Assembly (NCBI GenBank): GCA_045430305.1
Contig: JAILXW010000002.1
Location: 682,001-746,000 of the forward strand
Direction: 5' to 3'
DNA: 64,000 bases
DNA from: Agarilytica sp045430305
GTDB lineage: Bacteria > Pseudomonadota > Gammaproteobacteria > Pseudomonadales > Cellvibrionaceae
The translations under genes were made by a program, and so were the position numbers. The notes below the pieces were generated by a model. That model did not search any database, was not told the origin of the DNA, and worked only from the letters and a program-made list of their open reading frames with translations. This document shows positions 8,564 to 17,280 of the stretch, in pieces. Numbering within the stretch: position 1 is the stretch's first letter; each line of letters starts with the position of its first letter.

Positions 8564-9850
8564 TTAGGTTAGCGAGGCAAACACTTTTTTCGCTTTCTCT
8601 ATCGTTGTCTGAACATCTTTTTCTGTATGTGCGGCCGATAAAAAACCTGCCTCATAACATGCTGGTGCCAGATAAACCCCTTCATTTAGCATGCCGTGAA
8701 AAAATTGATTAAAGCGGTCAATATTGCCGCTCATTACTTGTTGGTAATTGCTCACCTTTTTATCTTCGGTAAAAAAGCCACCCCACATAGAACCAATATG
8801 ATTCGTCGTAAACGGAATAGACGCCTGGTCGGCAGCAGCTTGTAGCCCTTCACATAGCTGGCGAGTCAGTGCAAAAATGTGTTCGTATGGGTTTTGTTCT
8901 TGTAATTGTTTTACCGTGCTTAAACCAGCAGCCATTGCCACAGGGTTGCCCGAAAGCGTACCTGCTTGGTAAACAGGGCCGAGAGGCGCAATGTAATCCA
9001 TAATGTCTTTGCGCCCACCAAAAGCGCCCACGGGCATGCCGCCGCCCATGACTTTGCCGAGCGTTGTAATATCGGGGCGAATATTAAAATGGCCTTGCGC
9101 GCCTTCAAGCCCTCCAACGCGAAAGCCGGTCATCACTTCATCAAAAATTAAAACGGCACCGCTGGCGTCACAAACGCTTCTTAATGTTTCTAAAAAGCCA
9201 GGAAGCGGGGGAATGCAATTCATATTGCCGGCCACGGGCTCGACAATAATCGCTGCGATTTGATCGCCCATTTCTTTGAATACACGTTCAACTTGTTCGC
9301 TGTCGTTATAGGTCAAAGTGATCGTGTGTTGAGCTAAACATTCAGGCACTCCGGGTGAACTTGGTACGCCTAGTGTTAGTGCGCCACTGCCTGCTTTAAT
9401 TAGCAATGAGTCAGAGTGACCGTGGTAACACCCCTCAAACTTCACGATTTTATCTCGCTTAGTGAAACCACGAGCAAGGCGAATTGCGCTCATCGTGGCT
9501 TCGGTGCCCGAGCTAACAAAACGCACTTTCTCAATGCTTGGAATAATCTTGCAAATCAGTTCTGCGAGTTCGGTTTCTATTTCCGTTGGTGCGCCAAAGC
9601 TTAACCCTTTTTCTAGCTTTTCTTTCACAGCCGTAAGTACTTCAGTGTTCGCGTGGCCAAGAATCATGGGCCCCCATGAAAGCACGTAATCGATGTATTG
9701 CTTGCCTTCGGTATCGAATAAATAAGCGCCTTTTGCGCTGTCTATAAATATGGGTTCACCACCCACCGCTTTAAACGCGCGTACGGGCGAATTTACGCCG
9801 CCGGGAATTACGTTTTTTGCGCGAGCAAAATTCTCAGAGTTGCCGGTCAT
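8564..9850 (-). CDS. hemL: Glutamate-1-semialdehyde 2,1-aminomutase
   Basis: PLP-dependent enzyme of the C5 pathway that converts glutamate-1-semialdehyde to 5-aminolevulinate, the precursor of haem. The 428-aa length is normal. The N-terminus has the family's PGGVNSPVRAF motif. The PLP lysine lies in TTLGKVMGGGMP (around residue 265), preceded by the cofactor-binding phrase IFDEVMTGFR. It is read in the same direction as the ThiD-like gene upstream (42 bp gap) and hemJ further upstream, so haem functions cluster here. In pseudomonads thiE normally sits between thiD and hemL; here there is no room for it. Confidence 0.96.
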   Translation of the reverse strand: MTGNSENFARAKNVIPGGVNSPVRAFKAVGGEPIFIDSAKGAYLFDTEGKQYIDYVLSWGPMILGHANTEVLTAVKEKLEKGLSFGAPTEIETELAELICKIIPSIEKVRFVSSGTEATMSAIRLARGFTKRDKIVKFEGCYHGHSDSLLIKAGSGALTLGVPSSPGVPECLAQHTITLTYNDSEQVERVFKEMGDQIAAIIVEPVAGNMNCIPPLPGFLETLRSVCDASGAVLIFDEVMTGFRVGGLEGAQGHFNIRPDITTLGKVMGGGMPVGAFGGRKDIMDYIAPLGPVYQAGTLSGNPVAMAAGLSTVKQLQEQNPYEHIFALTRQLCEGLQAAADQASIPFTTNHIGSMWGGFFTEDKKVSNYQQVMSGNIDRFNQFFHGMLNEGVYLAPACYEAGFLSAAHTEKDVQTTIEKAKKVFASLT

Positions 9851-9892
9851 ATATATTTCTCGTTGATAAATGCTAACTTGAAGATTAAAAAA

Positions 9893-10738
9893 TTAGTGTG
9901 AAGTAGAGGACGGGGGCTTGTTTGAGCTGTTTTTAATATTTTTGTCTGCCCAGTAAAAACGATGAGGGGATCTTCTACCAAAGCCCATATCTCGCGAAGC
10001 GCACATGGCCTGCCAAGTAAAGTTTTGCGCTTGTTCAATGGCTTGGGCGGGTTCAAAACCGTGTGCCAAATAACTGGCCATAGCCATGCTTAGTGTACTG
10101 CTAGAGCCGTGGCAGTTTGCAGGCTCTTGCTCCCAATAAAAATTCTTAACCAAGCCTTTTGTATTAAAAACAGAATTTTGAAAGGCTTTGGTGTGTTTGC
10201 CCGTGCCGGTAATTACGATATTTTCACAGCCGCTCGATACAATCACATGCGCGGTTGTGTCGACGGTGTCACTCTCGTGGGAAATTTTGCGCGCTTCAAA
10301 TAAAGAGAAACTTGCAATATGACTCAAGGGTAAAATTAAATTGTTATAGGCGTCGATAAGGTCGTTGTGTTCAGCGTTCGCTTCATCCAAAAAACACAGT
10401 GCCGGATGTGAAACCGCGGGAATATGGTCGTAGTCATTTAATATGGAGTGAATCGCCTCCGCGTTTGCGAGCGAGCCTACAAAGCCCACGTTAATGGCTG
10501 CCACATCCATTTCATCTAATATTGAGCGTGCTTGTTCAATAACGAGAGTCGGGGCTGTAGCAAGCGTTTCGGTGTTGGGTGCAGCGCCCGTTGCACACAT
10601 CGCAGTGATTACGGGTGCGCTGTGGCAACCTAAACTGGCGGCTGTTTCTATGCTGGCTTGAATGCCGCCCGCGCCAGAGGGATCAAGCACTGAAAAAGAA
10701 AGTACGATCGGAGGGTTGGCGTTGGGTTGACTCATCAT
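9893..10738 (-). CDS. Divergent ThiD-like (hydroxymethylpyrimidine kinase) protein
   Basis: 281-aa member of the HMP/HMP-P kinase fold (ribokinase superfamily), in the position of thiD beside hemL. The first signature is kept as DPSGAGGIQAS but ends in Ser where ThiD has Asp. The DPVM-type substrate segment reads SHPALCF. The terminal signature, normally HGTGCTLS or HGSGCTLA with the catalytic Cys, reads CHGSSSTLS, so the expected catalytic Cys is a Ser. The family role is phosphorylating HMP-P in thiamine synthesis. With these changes the enzyme may be inactive, slow or repurposed. ATG 10738 and 10735 are both usable starts. Confidence 0.75.
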   Translation of the reverse strand: MMSQPNANPPIVLSFSVLDPSGAGGIQASIETAASLGCHSAPVITAMCATGAAPNTETLATAPTLVIEQARSILDEMDVAAINVGFVGSLANAEAIHSILNDYDHIPAVSHPALCFLDEANAEHNDLIDAYNNLILPLSHIASFSLFEARKISHESDTVDTTAHVIVSSGCENIVITGTGKHTKAFQNSVFNTKGLVKNFYWEQEPANCHGSSSTLSMAMASYLAHGFEPAQAIEQAQNFTWQAMCASRDMGFGRRSPHRFYWADKNIKNSSNKPPSSTSH

Positions 10739-10789
10739 AAGGCGAGTTTACCGGTAAATAGCTGCTAGAAGCATTGACTATACCACAAG

Positions 10790-11215
10790 TTAAATGGGCT
10801 GTTTTAGCACCACTAACAAGACAATGATAATCAGCAAAATCACAGGGAATTCATTAAACCAGCGAAAAAACACATGGCTTTGCTGTACCTCGTCGCGTTG
10901 GAATCTTTTAACAAAAGCGCCGCACGCGTGGTGGTAGCCCACCAAAATAAGTACAAGTGTCAGTTTTATCCAAAACCAGGTGGCTTGACTGTAGTAATCC
11001 CAGTTTAAACCTGCGAGCCAACCTCCTAGTGCGAGTGTGGCAATCATTGAGGGGGTGCCGATACCGCGGTAAAGTTTGCGCTCCATCGTTTTAAACCGCT
11101 CACGACTTATGTCGTCTTCGCTCATGGCGTGATAGACAAATAAGCGAGGCAAATAAAAAAGTGCGGCGAACCAACAAATCACTGCGATGATATGGAAGGC
11201 TTTAATCCACAACAT
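10790..11215 (-). CDS. hemJ: Protoporphyrinogen oxidase HemJ
   Basis: Small integral membrane protein of 141 aa with four predicted helices. It matches the HemJ (TIGR00701/UPF0093) family, which oxidises protoporphyrinogen IX to protoporphyrin IX in many Gram-negative bacteria lacking HemG or HemY. The N-terminal AFHIIAVICWFAALFYLPRL contains the conserved His, and the second conserved segment is LYRGIGTPSM. Its start overlaps the end of the CLC gene by 14 bp on the same strand, implying coupled translation. hemL lies two genes downstream. Confidence 0.9.
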   Translation of the reverse strand: MLWIKAFHIIAVICWFAALFYLPRLFVYHAMSEDDISRERFKTMERKLYRGIGTPSMIATLALGGWLAGLNWDYYSQATWFWIKLTLVLILVGYHHACGAFVKRFQRDEVQQSHVFFRWFNEFPVILLIIIVLLVVLKQPI

Positions 11216-13046
11216 TTTTAAACTCCTCTGGCTTGTAATAATTTTCTATTGAGTTAAAAGTAAGCACGCCTTTTATGTCGCCAGCGTCAGGGGTACGTTT
11301 TCCACTTACGTACAGTACTTGCGAATTAAAAGCTTTAAAACCTTGCATGGCTTCATGGAGGGAGGCGCTCTCGTGAACTGCGCCCACGCGAAACATACGG
11401 CTAGGTATTTCGTGGATATCAATAATTATTGAGTCATCTTCTGTTGAACTTTGATCTGTTTCCGCTTCGCTATTTTTTATTTCACTGTCTTTCGATTCCG
11501 TCTCAGGTTTGCCATTAAACGTATTGAGGTGATTCGCTAAATCAGCGGCGCGCATTGCTTGAGTGTAACGCTGGTTTTCATCTTCAATTATTAGCCACAT
11601 GGGGTGGTTGGCCAAAAGTAGGCGTGCCTTGTTTAGCGTTAGCTTTTGTTCGCATAATACGAATCTTGAATCCATCACACTGCGTACGCCTGCGCGCTTT
11701 AGCGCTTGCTTAGCCGGGCCAAAATCGAGTGGCCGATTACTATGAAGTAATTGCTCAACAAAAATACCTTTTACTCGGAAGACCTGCCGGGTGGTTAAAC
11801 ATGCGACCACAATCACCAGCATGGCGGGGAAAATAATATTGGGGTTGTAGGTGAGTTCTAACACCGTAACCAAAGCCGTGAGTGGTGCATTGAGTACCGC
11901 TGCCACCATGCCGGCCATACCCATCATCACATAAAAGCCGGGGTCTGCGCCGAGAGCAGGAAAAAGATAACTGATGATGTGGCCGATCGCCCCGCCAACG
12001 CAAGCGCCGATGACAAGCAGCGGGCCAATCAGCCCGCCAGGCACGCCCAAGCCAACAACAATCGGTGTTAGTAGCAACTTCGCTAACGCAACGATTGCCA
12101 AGGTAGAGATCAGTAATTCCGCGTGCATGGCAGCATTGACGGTGTCGTAACCTTGCCCCATAACTTGAGGTACCCAAATAATAGTTAACGCGCTAAGGAC
12201 TCCAGCGATAGTAAGTCTCAAATTTAATGGGTAACGAGCCATTTTTAATGCAAAAATATTTAGCCGAATATAAATGCCAGCACAAATAGCGATGAAGGCA
12301 CCCACAAGTACCACTACGGGAATTTCTAGCAAACTTTGAAGGCTCATGGTGCTAGCGGTAGAAAAGCCAGGGCCATCGATAAGTGCTTTGCTCATTACGG
12401 TGCCCGTGACGGAGGCCAAAATTATTGGTACAAAACCGACGATGGTGTATTCCAAAACGAGAATTTCCATAGCGAAAATCACCCCGGCCATCGGGGTATC
12501 GAAGGAGGCAGAAATTGCCGCAGCAACGCCACAGCCAACCAAAATATGCGTGCTGTTATTGGGTAAATTTAACCATTGTCCAAACTGACTGGCAGCGCCG
12601 GCTCCTAAGTGCACTACAGGGCCTTCTCGTCCGACGCTTTGACCTGTTGCTAGGCAGACAATTGCGCCTGCAAACTGGCCTAGCCAATTTTTAAAAGGCA
12701 GCTTAGCCTGGTGGTTGTGCATACGATCGAGCACATGACTTACGCTCATCTCTCTTTCTTTTGGCTTCAAGAAAGAAAATAGAATCATAAGTAGGCCGAT
12801 ACCCGAGCCAATCAAAAGAAGGCGCGACTGTAAACTCAAGGCTTCAAAGTTTTCGCTTTGATTGGGTAGAAGTGTCAGCAGAGGTAAATCGATCAGCCAG
12901 CGAAAGCCGACAATGATGAAACCTGTGAGAATACCAACAAAAAACCCGAGTAATGTCAGTTGTGGTAGTGCGTCGATGTAAGAAAGCGAGTGGCGAAATT
13001 CTGCGAAGCGCTTAGACATGCGATTAGGGGAAGATGGCGCTGCCAT
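11202..13046 (-). CDS. CLC-family chloride channel/transporter with CBS domains
   Basis: 614-aa membrane protein with the CLC fold. The N-terminus is about 40 aa, then 10-12 helical spans (about 50-440), then a cytoplasmic C-terminus with two CBS-like halves separated by an acidic, Glu/Asp/Ser-rich linker. The gating-glutamate motif GREGPVVHLGAG is intact. In the helix after MAGVIFAM the sequence is E-I, where H+/Cl- exchangers such as E. coli ClcA have E-E, so the proton glutamate appears to be absent. Start 13046 avoids overlap with argC; 13019 is also possible and a longer frame reaches 13151. It is divergent from argC and coupled to hemJ. Confidence 0.85.
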   Translation of the reverse strand: MAAPSSPNRMSKRFAEFRHSLSYIDALPQLTLLGFFVGILTGFIIVGFRWLIDLPLLTLLPNQSENFEALSLQSRLLLIGSGIGLLMILFSFLKPKEREMSVSHVLDRMHNHQAKLPFKNWLGQFAGAIVCLATGQSVGREGPVVHLGAGAASQFGQWLNLPNNSTHILVGCGVAAAISASFDTPMAGVIFAMEILVLEYTIVGFVPIILASVTGTVMSKALIDGPGFSTASTMSLQSLLEIPVVVLVGAFIAICAGIYIRLNIFALKMARYPLNLRLTIAGVLSALTIIWVPQVMGQGYDTVNAAMHAELLISTLAIVALAKLLLTPIVVGLGVPGGLIGPLLVIGACVGGAIGHIISYLFPALGADPGFYVMMGMAGMVAAVLNAPLTALVTVLELTYNPNIIFPAMLVIVVACLTTRQVFRVKGIFVEQLLHSNRPLDFGPAKQALKRAGVRSVMDSRFVLCEQKLTLNKARLLLANHPMWLIIEDENQRYTQAMRAADLANHLNTFNGKPETESKDSEIKNSEAETDQSSTEDDSIIIDIHEIPSRMFRVGAVHESASLHEAMQGFKAFNSQVLYVSGKRTPDAGDIKGVLTFNSIENYYKPEEFKNVVD

Positions 13047-13122
13047 ATGAAGCCGGTATTTTTTTGTGACAAACACCCTTATTATACGCACACCCACGTA
13101 TTCTGGTATTGGAGTGTATGAA

Positions 13123-14163
13123 GTGATCAAAGTTGGTATTGTCGGCGGCACCGGTTACACCGGTGTCGAGCTATTGCGTTTACTCGCGATTCACCCTCAG
13201 GCTCAGGTGGAGGTAATAACCTCGCGCGCTGAGGCGGGTAAGCCCGTTGCTGACTTATTCCCCAATCTGCGCGGCCACTATACACTTACTTTTTCTGAGC
13301 CCGATGTTGATGCGCTGAGCGCTTGTGATGTGGTGTTCTTTGCGACACCACATGGTGTTGCGCAAGATATGATGCCTGCTTTAATCGCCAAGGGTGCGCG
13401 TGTAATCGATCTGAGTGCCGACTTTCGATTAAAAAATATCGAAACTTGGGAGCGTTGGTACGGTCAAGAGCACAAGTGCCCAGAGTTGGCGGCACAGGCC
13501 GTTTATGGCTTGCCAGAAGTGAACCGAGAACAGATCAAAGACGCTCAATTGATTGCGTGCCCGGGTTGTTACCCCACTTCGATTCAGTTGGGCTTATTGC
13601 CAGTGCTCGAAAAGGGCCTGATAGACCCAAGCTCGATTATTGCGAATTCGGCCTCAGGTGCGAGTGGCGCGGGTAAAGCGGCAAAGACCGCTTTCTTGTT
13701 GGCAGAAACGGCAGAGTCTTTTCAAGCCTATGGGACGCATGGTCATCGTCACCTACCGGAAATAGAGCAGGGCTTACGCGCCATGCAATCGCAAGGTGAG
13801 CCAGAAGCGAAAGTAACGTTTGTACCGCATCTTCTGCCAACGGTTAGAGGCATACACTCAACGATTTACGCAAAAATAAAAGGCGATGTGTCTGAGCTTC
13901 AAGCTATTTACGAAGCGCGATTTGCTAAAGAAAAATTCGTCGATATTCTACCGCAGGGTGTTTATCCGCAAACGAGGACGGTTAAGACGACAAATCTGTG
14001 CCGTATTTCCGTGGCAGTACCGCAAGATCGCGATACTCTAGTGATCATGTCGGCTATCGATAACCTTACCAAAGGCGCGTCCGGTCAAGGTGTGCAAAAC
14101 ATGAACATTATGTTTGGCTTAGAAGAAGATTTGGGGCTTAGTAGCCCCGCGGCGCTTCCTTAG
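13123..14163 (+). CDS. argC: N-acetyl-gamma-glutamyl-phosphate reductase
   Basis: Third step of arginine biosynthesis: NADPH reduction of N-acetylglutamyl phosphate to the semialdehyde. The 346-aa length fits. The N-terminal nucleotide-binding loop is KVGIVGGTGYTGVELLRLL, and the active-site Cys is in ACPGCYPTS. I chose GTG 13123 because GGAG lies 8 bases upstream and the product then starts MIKVGIVGG as in relatives; an in-frame GTG at 13066 would add 19 residues with no homology. It is divergent from the CLC gene. argJ of the same pathway is at 40593, not in an operon with argC. Confidence 0.95.
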   Translation: MIKVGIVGGTGYTGVELLRLLAIHPQAQVEVITSRAEAGKPVADLFPNLRGHYTLTFSEPDVDALSACDVVFFATPHGVAQDMMPALIAKGARVIDLSADFRLKNIETWERWYGQEHKCPELAAQAVYGLPEVNREQIKDAQLIACPGCYPTSIQLGLLPVLEKGLIDPSSIIANSASGASGAGKAAKTAFLLAETAESFQAYGTHGHRHLPEIEQGLRAMQSQGEPEAKVTFVPHLLPTVRGIHSTIYAKIKGDVSELQAIYEARFAKEKFVDILPQGVYPQTRTVKTTNLCRISVAVPQDRDTLVIMSAIDNLTKGASGQGVQNMNIMFGLEEDLGLSSPAALP

Positions 14164-14227
14164 CTTCCGTTTCTTATTGCAAAAGAACAACAGCTAAAAA
14201 CAAAAATAATATAAGGGTTTATTTAAC

Positions 14228-14971
14228 ATGGCGATTGTCAAAGGCACCAAGCAGCATCGTGTGCGCGTCATTGAAGACCGTCCATTTCTCCGTTGGCTGA
14301 TTATTTTCGCTTGTGTAGGCTTGGCTGCCTTGGCGGTTTATCTCAGTTTTCACCGAGGTCATTCACTTGGTATTAAAGAGCAAGTGCGGGCAGAAAAGGA
14401 AATTGCAGACCTAAATTCTCAATTAGGCGCTTCGCTATCTCGTGTTACAGAGTTAGAGCAAAAGGTTGCAAACTTTGACCTTGGCGCGGAGGTAGATCGC
14501 AAAGCCAATGAAGAAATTCGCCAGGAAGTAATTGCGCTCAAAGAAGAGATCGCCAAATTAGAAGAAGACAACACCTTCTATCGTGGATTAATGGCCCCCA
14601 CCAAAAACAAGCAAGGCCTGACTTTCGGTACTGTAGAGTTGAGCCAAACAGATAAGCCGCGCGTGATTAATTTTCGAGTGGTTATGCAGCAGCTTGCGGT
14701 CAACCACAACCTGCTTAAAGGTGCGCTTCAATTTACTATTGTTGGCCGGCAAGATGGCGTAGATACCAGCTACACTCTAAGGCAGCTGTCTAAACAGATC
14801 AGCAAAGATAAAGTCACTTTGCGTTTTAAATATTTTCAAACCATCGAAGGTGAGTTGACGTTGCCAGCGGGCTTTGAGCCGCTCGCAATAGAACTCGTCG
14901 CTAATTCGACAGGTAAAAATGCTGTAACGGTAGAAAAACGTTTCGGCTGGTTAGTGGAGGAGGTGCTCTAA
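14228..14971 (+). CDS. DUF6776-type membrane-anchored coiled-coil protein
   Basis: 247-aa protein with a basic cytoplasmic tail, one transmembrane helix (about residues 22-42), a long coiled coil (about 52-117, rich in E, K, L heptads) and a globular C-terminal domain starting near NKQGLTFGTVEL. This architecture matches the DUF6776 family, found next to bactofilin genes in gammaproteobacteria. Its stop is immediately followed by the bactofilin ATG, with the bactofilin ribosome-binding site (GGAGGAGG) inside this gene, so the two are translationally coupled. A role as a membrane anchor for bactofilin is an inference. Confidence 0.75.
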   Translation: MAIVKGTKQHRVRVIEDRPFLRWLIIFACVGLAALAVYLSFHRGHSLGIKEQVRAEKEIADLNSQLGASLSRVTELEQKVANFDLGAEVDRKANEEIRQEVIALKEEIAKLEEDNTFYRGLMAPTKNKQGLTFGTVELSQTDKPRVINFRVVMQQLAVNHNLLKGALQFTIVGRQDGVDTSYTLRQLSKQISKDKVTLRFKYFQTIEGELTLPAGFEPLAIELVANSTGKNAVTVEKRFGWLVEEVL

Positions 14972-15445
14972 ATGTTCGGTAATAAAAAGAATGACCAATT
15001 TGCTCATGGTGGCCACACGTTGTTTGACTTGGCCTTGCAGATCGAAGGCACCGTAACCTTTGGTGGAACTCTAGATGTGGAAGGAAGTGTTATCGGCGAC
15101 ATTATTGCAGCTGATGGCGCCGACGCTTTAGTGCGAGTGCGTGAAAAAGGCAAAGTTGAGGGGCAGATTCAGGCGCCCAAAGTGATAGTGAATGGCACCA
15201 TCATTGGCGATATCTATTCTTCCAAGCATCTCGAATTGGCCGCGAACGCAGTGGTAAATGGCAATGTGCACTACAGCGTGATCGAAATGGTCAAAGGGGC
15301 TGAAGTGAATGGCAATTTGATTCACATGGAAGATACACCCAAGAAAAAATCTGCGCAGACTGCTGAAGTATCGGTGACAGCCAGTGCTCCGCAGCCTCAA
15401 GCACAAAGTCAATCTGAGACGCATCAAGTAGAAAAAACACAATAG
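14972..15445 (+). CDS. Bactofilin (polymer-forming cytoskeletal protein)
   Basis: 157-aa protein with a central bactofilin domain (about residues 15-115) of short repeating beta-strands, for example the G.V.GDI and VNGTIIGDI repeats expected of a right-handed beta-helix. The C-terminal tail (about 118-157) is Gln/Ala/Ser rich and probably disordered. Bactofilins self-polymerise without nucleotide and scaffold cell-wall enzymes or polar structures. ATG follows the upstream stop with no gap (TAAATG). Partner proteins are often M23 peptidases; an M23 gene lies at 36793 but is distant. Confidence 0.92.
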   Translation: MFGNKKNDQFAHGGHTLFDLALQIEGTVTFGGTLDVEGSVIGDIIAADGADALVRVREKGKVEGQIQAPKVIVNGTIIGDIYSSKHLELAANAVVNGNVHYSVIEMVKGAEVNGNLIHMEDTPKKKSAQTAEVSVTASAPQPQAQSQSETHQVEKTQ

Positions 15446-15507
15446 TTGACTGTTTTGCTTGGTTAATAAGATAATGCAGCTTTGTAAGCTTACCGGTAGT
15501 ACGTTGT

Positions 15508-15861
15508 ATGTCTGAACCCCAAAGTTTCACGCCAGAACCTATTAGCATTACCTCAAGTGCGCTCTTAAAGGTGAAATCGCTCATCGAAGAAGAGGGTAAC
15601 GAAGATCTTAAATTTCGTGTCTATGTGACTGGTGGTGGCTGTTCTGGCTTTCAATACGGCTTTGCCTTTGACGAAGCCTTCGCGGAAGATGATGCGCAAA
15701 TAGAGAAAGAGGGTATTACCGTGATTGTGGATGCCATGAGTTACCCTTACCTTATGGGTGCACAATTAGATTACGAAGAGGGTTTGCAAGGCTCTAAATT
15801 TAAAATTGAAAACCCCAACGCAAGCTCCACCTGTGGCTGTGGTTCTTCCTTCTCGATATAG
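15508..15861 (+). CDS. erpA: Iron-sulfur cluster insertion protein ErpA
   Basis: A-type Fe-S carrier, 117 aa. The three cluster-ligand cysteines are in place: Cys45 in GGGCSGF and Cys109/Cys111 in TCGCG near the C-terminus. ErpA delivers [4Fe-4S] clusters to targets such as IspG and IspH. The SGFQYGFAFDE phrase and the tail SSFSI support ErpA over IscA or SufA. It lies 62 bp after the bactofilin gene and 5 bp before the DsrE-like gene. Confidence 0.95.
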   Translation: MSEPQSFTPEPISITSSALLKVKSLIEEEGNEDLKFRVYVTGGGCSGFQYGFAFDEAFAEDDAQIEKEGITVIVDAMSYPYLMGAQLDYEEGLQGSKFKIENPNASSTCGCGSSFSI

Positions 15862-15866
15862 CCTTA

Positions 15867-16469
15867 ATGAACAGATTTATTAAGGCTATCTTCTACTTGT
15901 TGATACCTGTTGCTGTGTTCCTTGGCTACGAGATGGGCAAAGGGGGGCAGCCGCTTCCGCAAACCGAAGAAAGCCCTGCGAAGCAAGAAGACCCCAGCGA
16001 AGACCCTGTAACGGCTCCCGTCCAAGTAAGTCTCGGTAATAAGCTGGCTCTACAAGATTCAGCCCCCGCAATTCAAGCATCTTACGCTCAAATCGATTTA
16101 GCTCCCGCTAACGGCTATTTGGCAAGGGTTGATATGAACTCGCCAGAATCTCTCGAAGCCGCGTTGCTTCGGGCTGAAGCTTTATATGAGGCTGGCCGAG
16201 TGAGCCCCGATGATGAGGCCCTCGCTTTTGTGTTGCATGGGCCAGAAGTAGCGATTTTCCTTAAGGAAAACTATCTCGAACATAAACACATTGTTGATTT
16301 GGCGGCCAAGCTCTCTGCGTTTGATGTGCTTAACGTACAGGTTTGCGAAACCCGTATGGGCGTGCTTGGCGCGAGCAAAGACTCCCTTCCTGCTTTTGTC
16401 GATACTGTGCCTTTTGGCCCAGCCGAAGTTACTCGACTTTTAGAAGAAGAGCAGTATCTGTATTTCTAG
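15867..16469 (+). CDS. Exported DsrE-like protein
   Basis: 200-aa protein with an N-terminal hydrophobic signal or anchor (about residues 5-22) and a Pro/Glu-rich linker (about 28-60). A C-terminal domain (about 80-200) has DsrE/F-like landmarks: FVLHGPEVAIFL, then LNVQVCETRMG with a conserved-looking Cys, then VPFGPAEVTRLLEEEQYLYF, which matches the typical end of DsrE-type domains. Family members act in sulfur relay or as peroxiredoxin-like proteins; no specific function is claimed here. The gene starts 5 bp after erpA and is likely cotranscribed. Confidence 0.65.
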   Translation: MNRFIKAIFYLLIPVAVFLGYEMGKGGQPLPQTEESPAKQEDPSEDPVTAPVQVSLGNKLALQDSAPAIQASYAQIDLAPANGYLARVDMNSPESLEAALLRAEALYEAGRVSPDDEALAFVLHGPEVAIFLKENYLEHKHIVDLAAKLSAFDVLNVQVCETRMGVLGASKDSLPAFVDTVPFGPAEVTRLLEEEQYLYF

Positions 16470-16562
16470 TAAGTAAAAAACCTACCCAGCTTTTCAAATA
16501 TCCTTTTTTTTGGCGTCTTCTTACTTGGCAATCAAGATACCTTTGCCTTTAGGAATACGACC

Positions 16563-17258
16563 ATGTTTTCAAATATACAAAAATTATTTTATGTCTTTAG
16601 CTTGGCTGCGTTACTTGCTGCCTGCGGCAGTGAAGATTCCGCCGACGTGAATCAAGACCGTATTCACACGGTATACGAAGTGTTTTACAACCAAAATGAT
16701 GATGTTACCCATGTGATCGCGCGCTTCCGTTTTGGTGGCCCTTTGGGAACGCTGCTGCGCCTCGGCACCGAGTCCGGCGCGAGCGTGAGTTACGATGGCG
16801 ATACATTGCCGTACAGTGATTTATGGGGCGCTCACCATAGGGAGTATGTTGGCGATATCACGGGTGGTACATTCATCTATACCAACACCGACGGAGATGT
16901 TTTCACGAATCTTGTGCCCTCTGGTAGTAGCATTGGTTTCCCTGATGCGTTTGCAGAGTTGAGCCGTAGTGCGGCGTTTGAGTTGATATGGGAGGGAACA
17001 CCGCTAGCGCCAAACGATCAAGTGGGGGTCTTTGTGGGTTCTTGGGTCTGGGGTGATGACGCCTTGTTTTGGGAAGATGGTGATGGTGCAGCCAGTGTGG
17101 TGATGGGGGTTAATCAGTTATCCAACCTGCCATTGGGCACCGCAGTGGTCTACATGGATCGATGGAACGAGAGAAATGTTGCTCAAGGTACTTCCGAAGG
17201 CGGCAAGATTCGTTATAAATACCGTGGCAGCAACGCAGTGATCACCGTTGTCGATTGA
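16563..17258 (+). CDS. Hypothetical lipoprotein
   Basis: 231-aa protein with a lipoprotein signal peptide (lipobox LLAAC, Cys at about residue 21) followed by a Gly/Asp/Ser-rich, beta-predicted mature domain. I recognise no family and see no enzymatic motif. AGGA lies about 9 bases upstream of the ATG. It is the last gene before rnpB; no clear terminator separates it from the rnpB promoter 22 bp downstream. Confidence 0.7.
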   Translation: MFSNIQKLFYVFSLAALLAACGSEDSADVNQDRIHTVYEVFYNQNDDVTHVIARFRFGGPLGTLLRLGTESGASVSYDGDTLPYSDLWGAHHREYVGDITGGTFIYTNTDGDVFTNLVPSGSSIGFPDAFAELSRSAAFELIWEGTPLAPNDQVGVFVGSWVWGDDALFWEDGDGAASVVMGVNQLSNLPLGTAVVYMDRWNERNVAQGTSEGGKIRYKYRGSNAVITVVD

Positions 17259-17280
17259 GTTGAATATTTAATTTAGGCGC

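Noticed and set aside
13066..13122. Longer argC start at GTG 13066 and longer CLC start at 13151
   Set aside because: These would make the divergent genes overlap, and the added residues look like translated promoter DNA; GTG 13123 has GGAG at good spacing.
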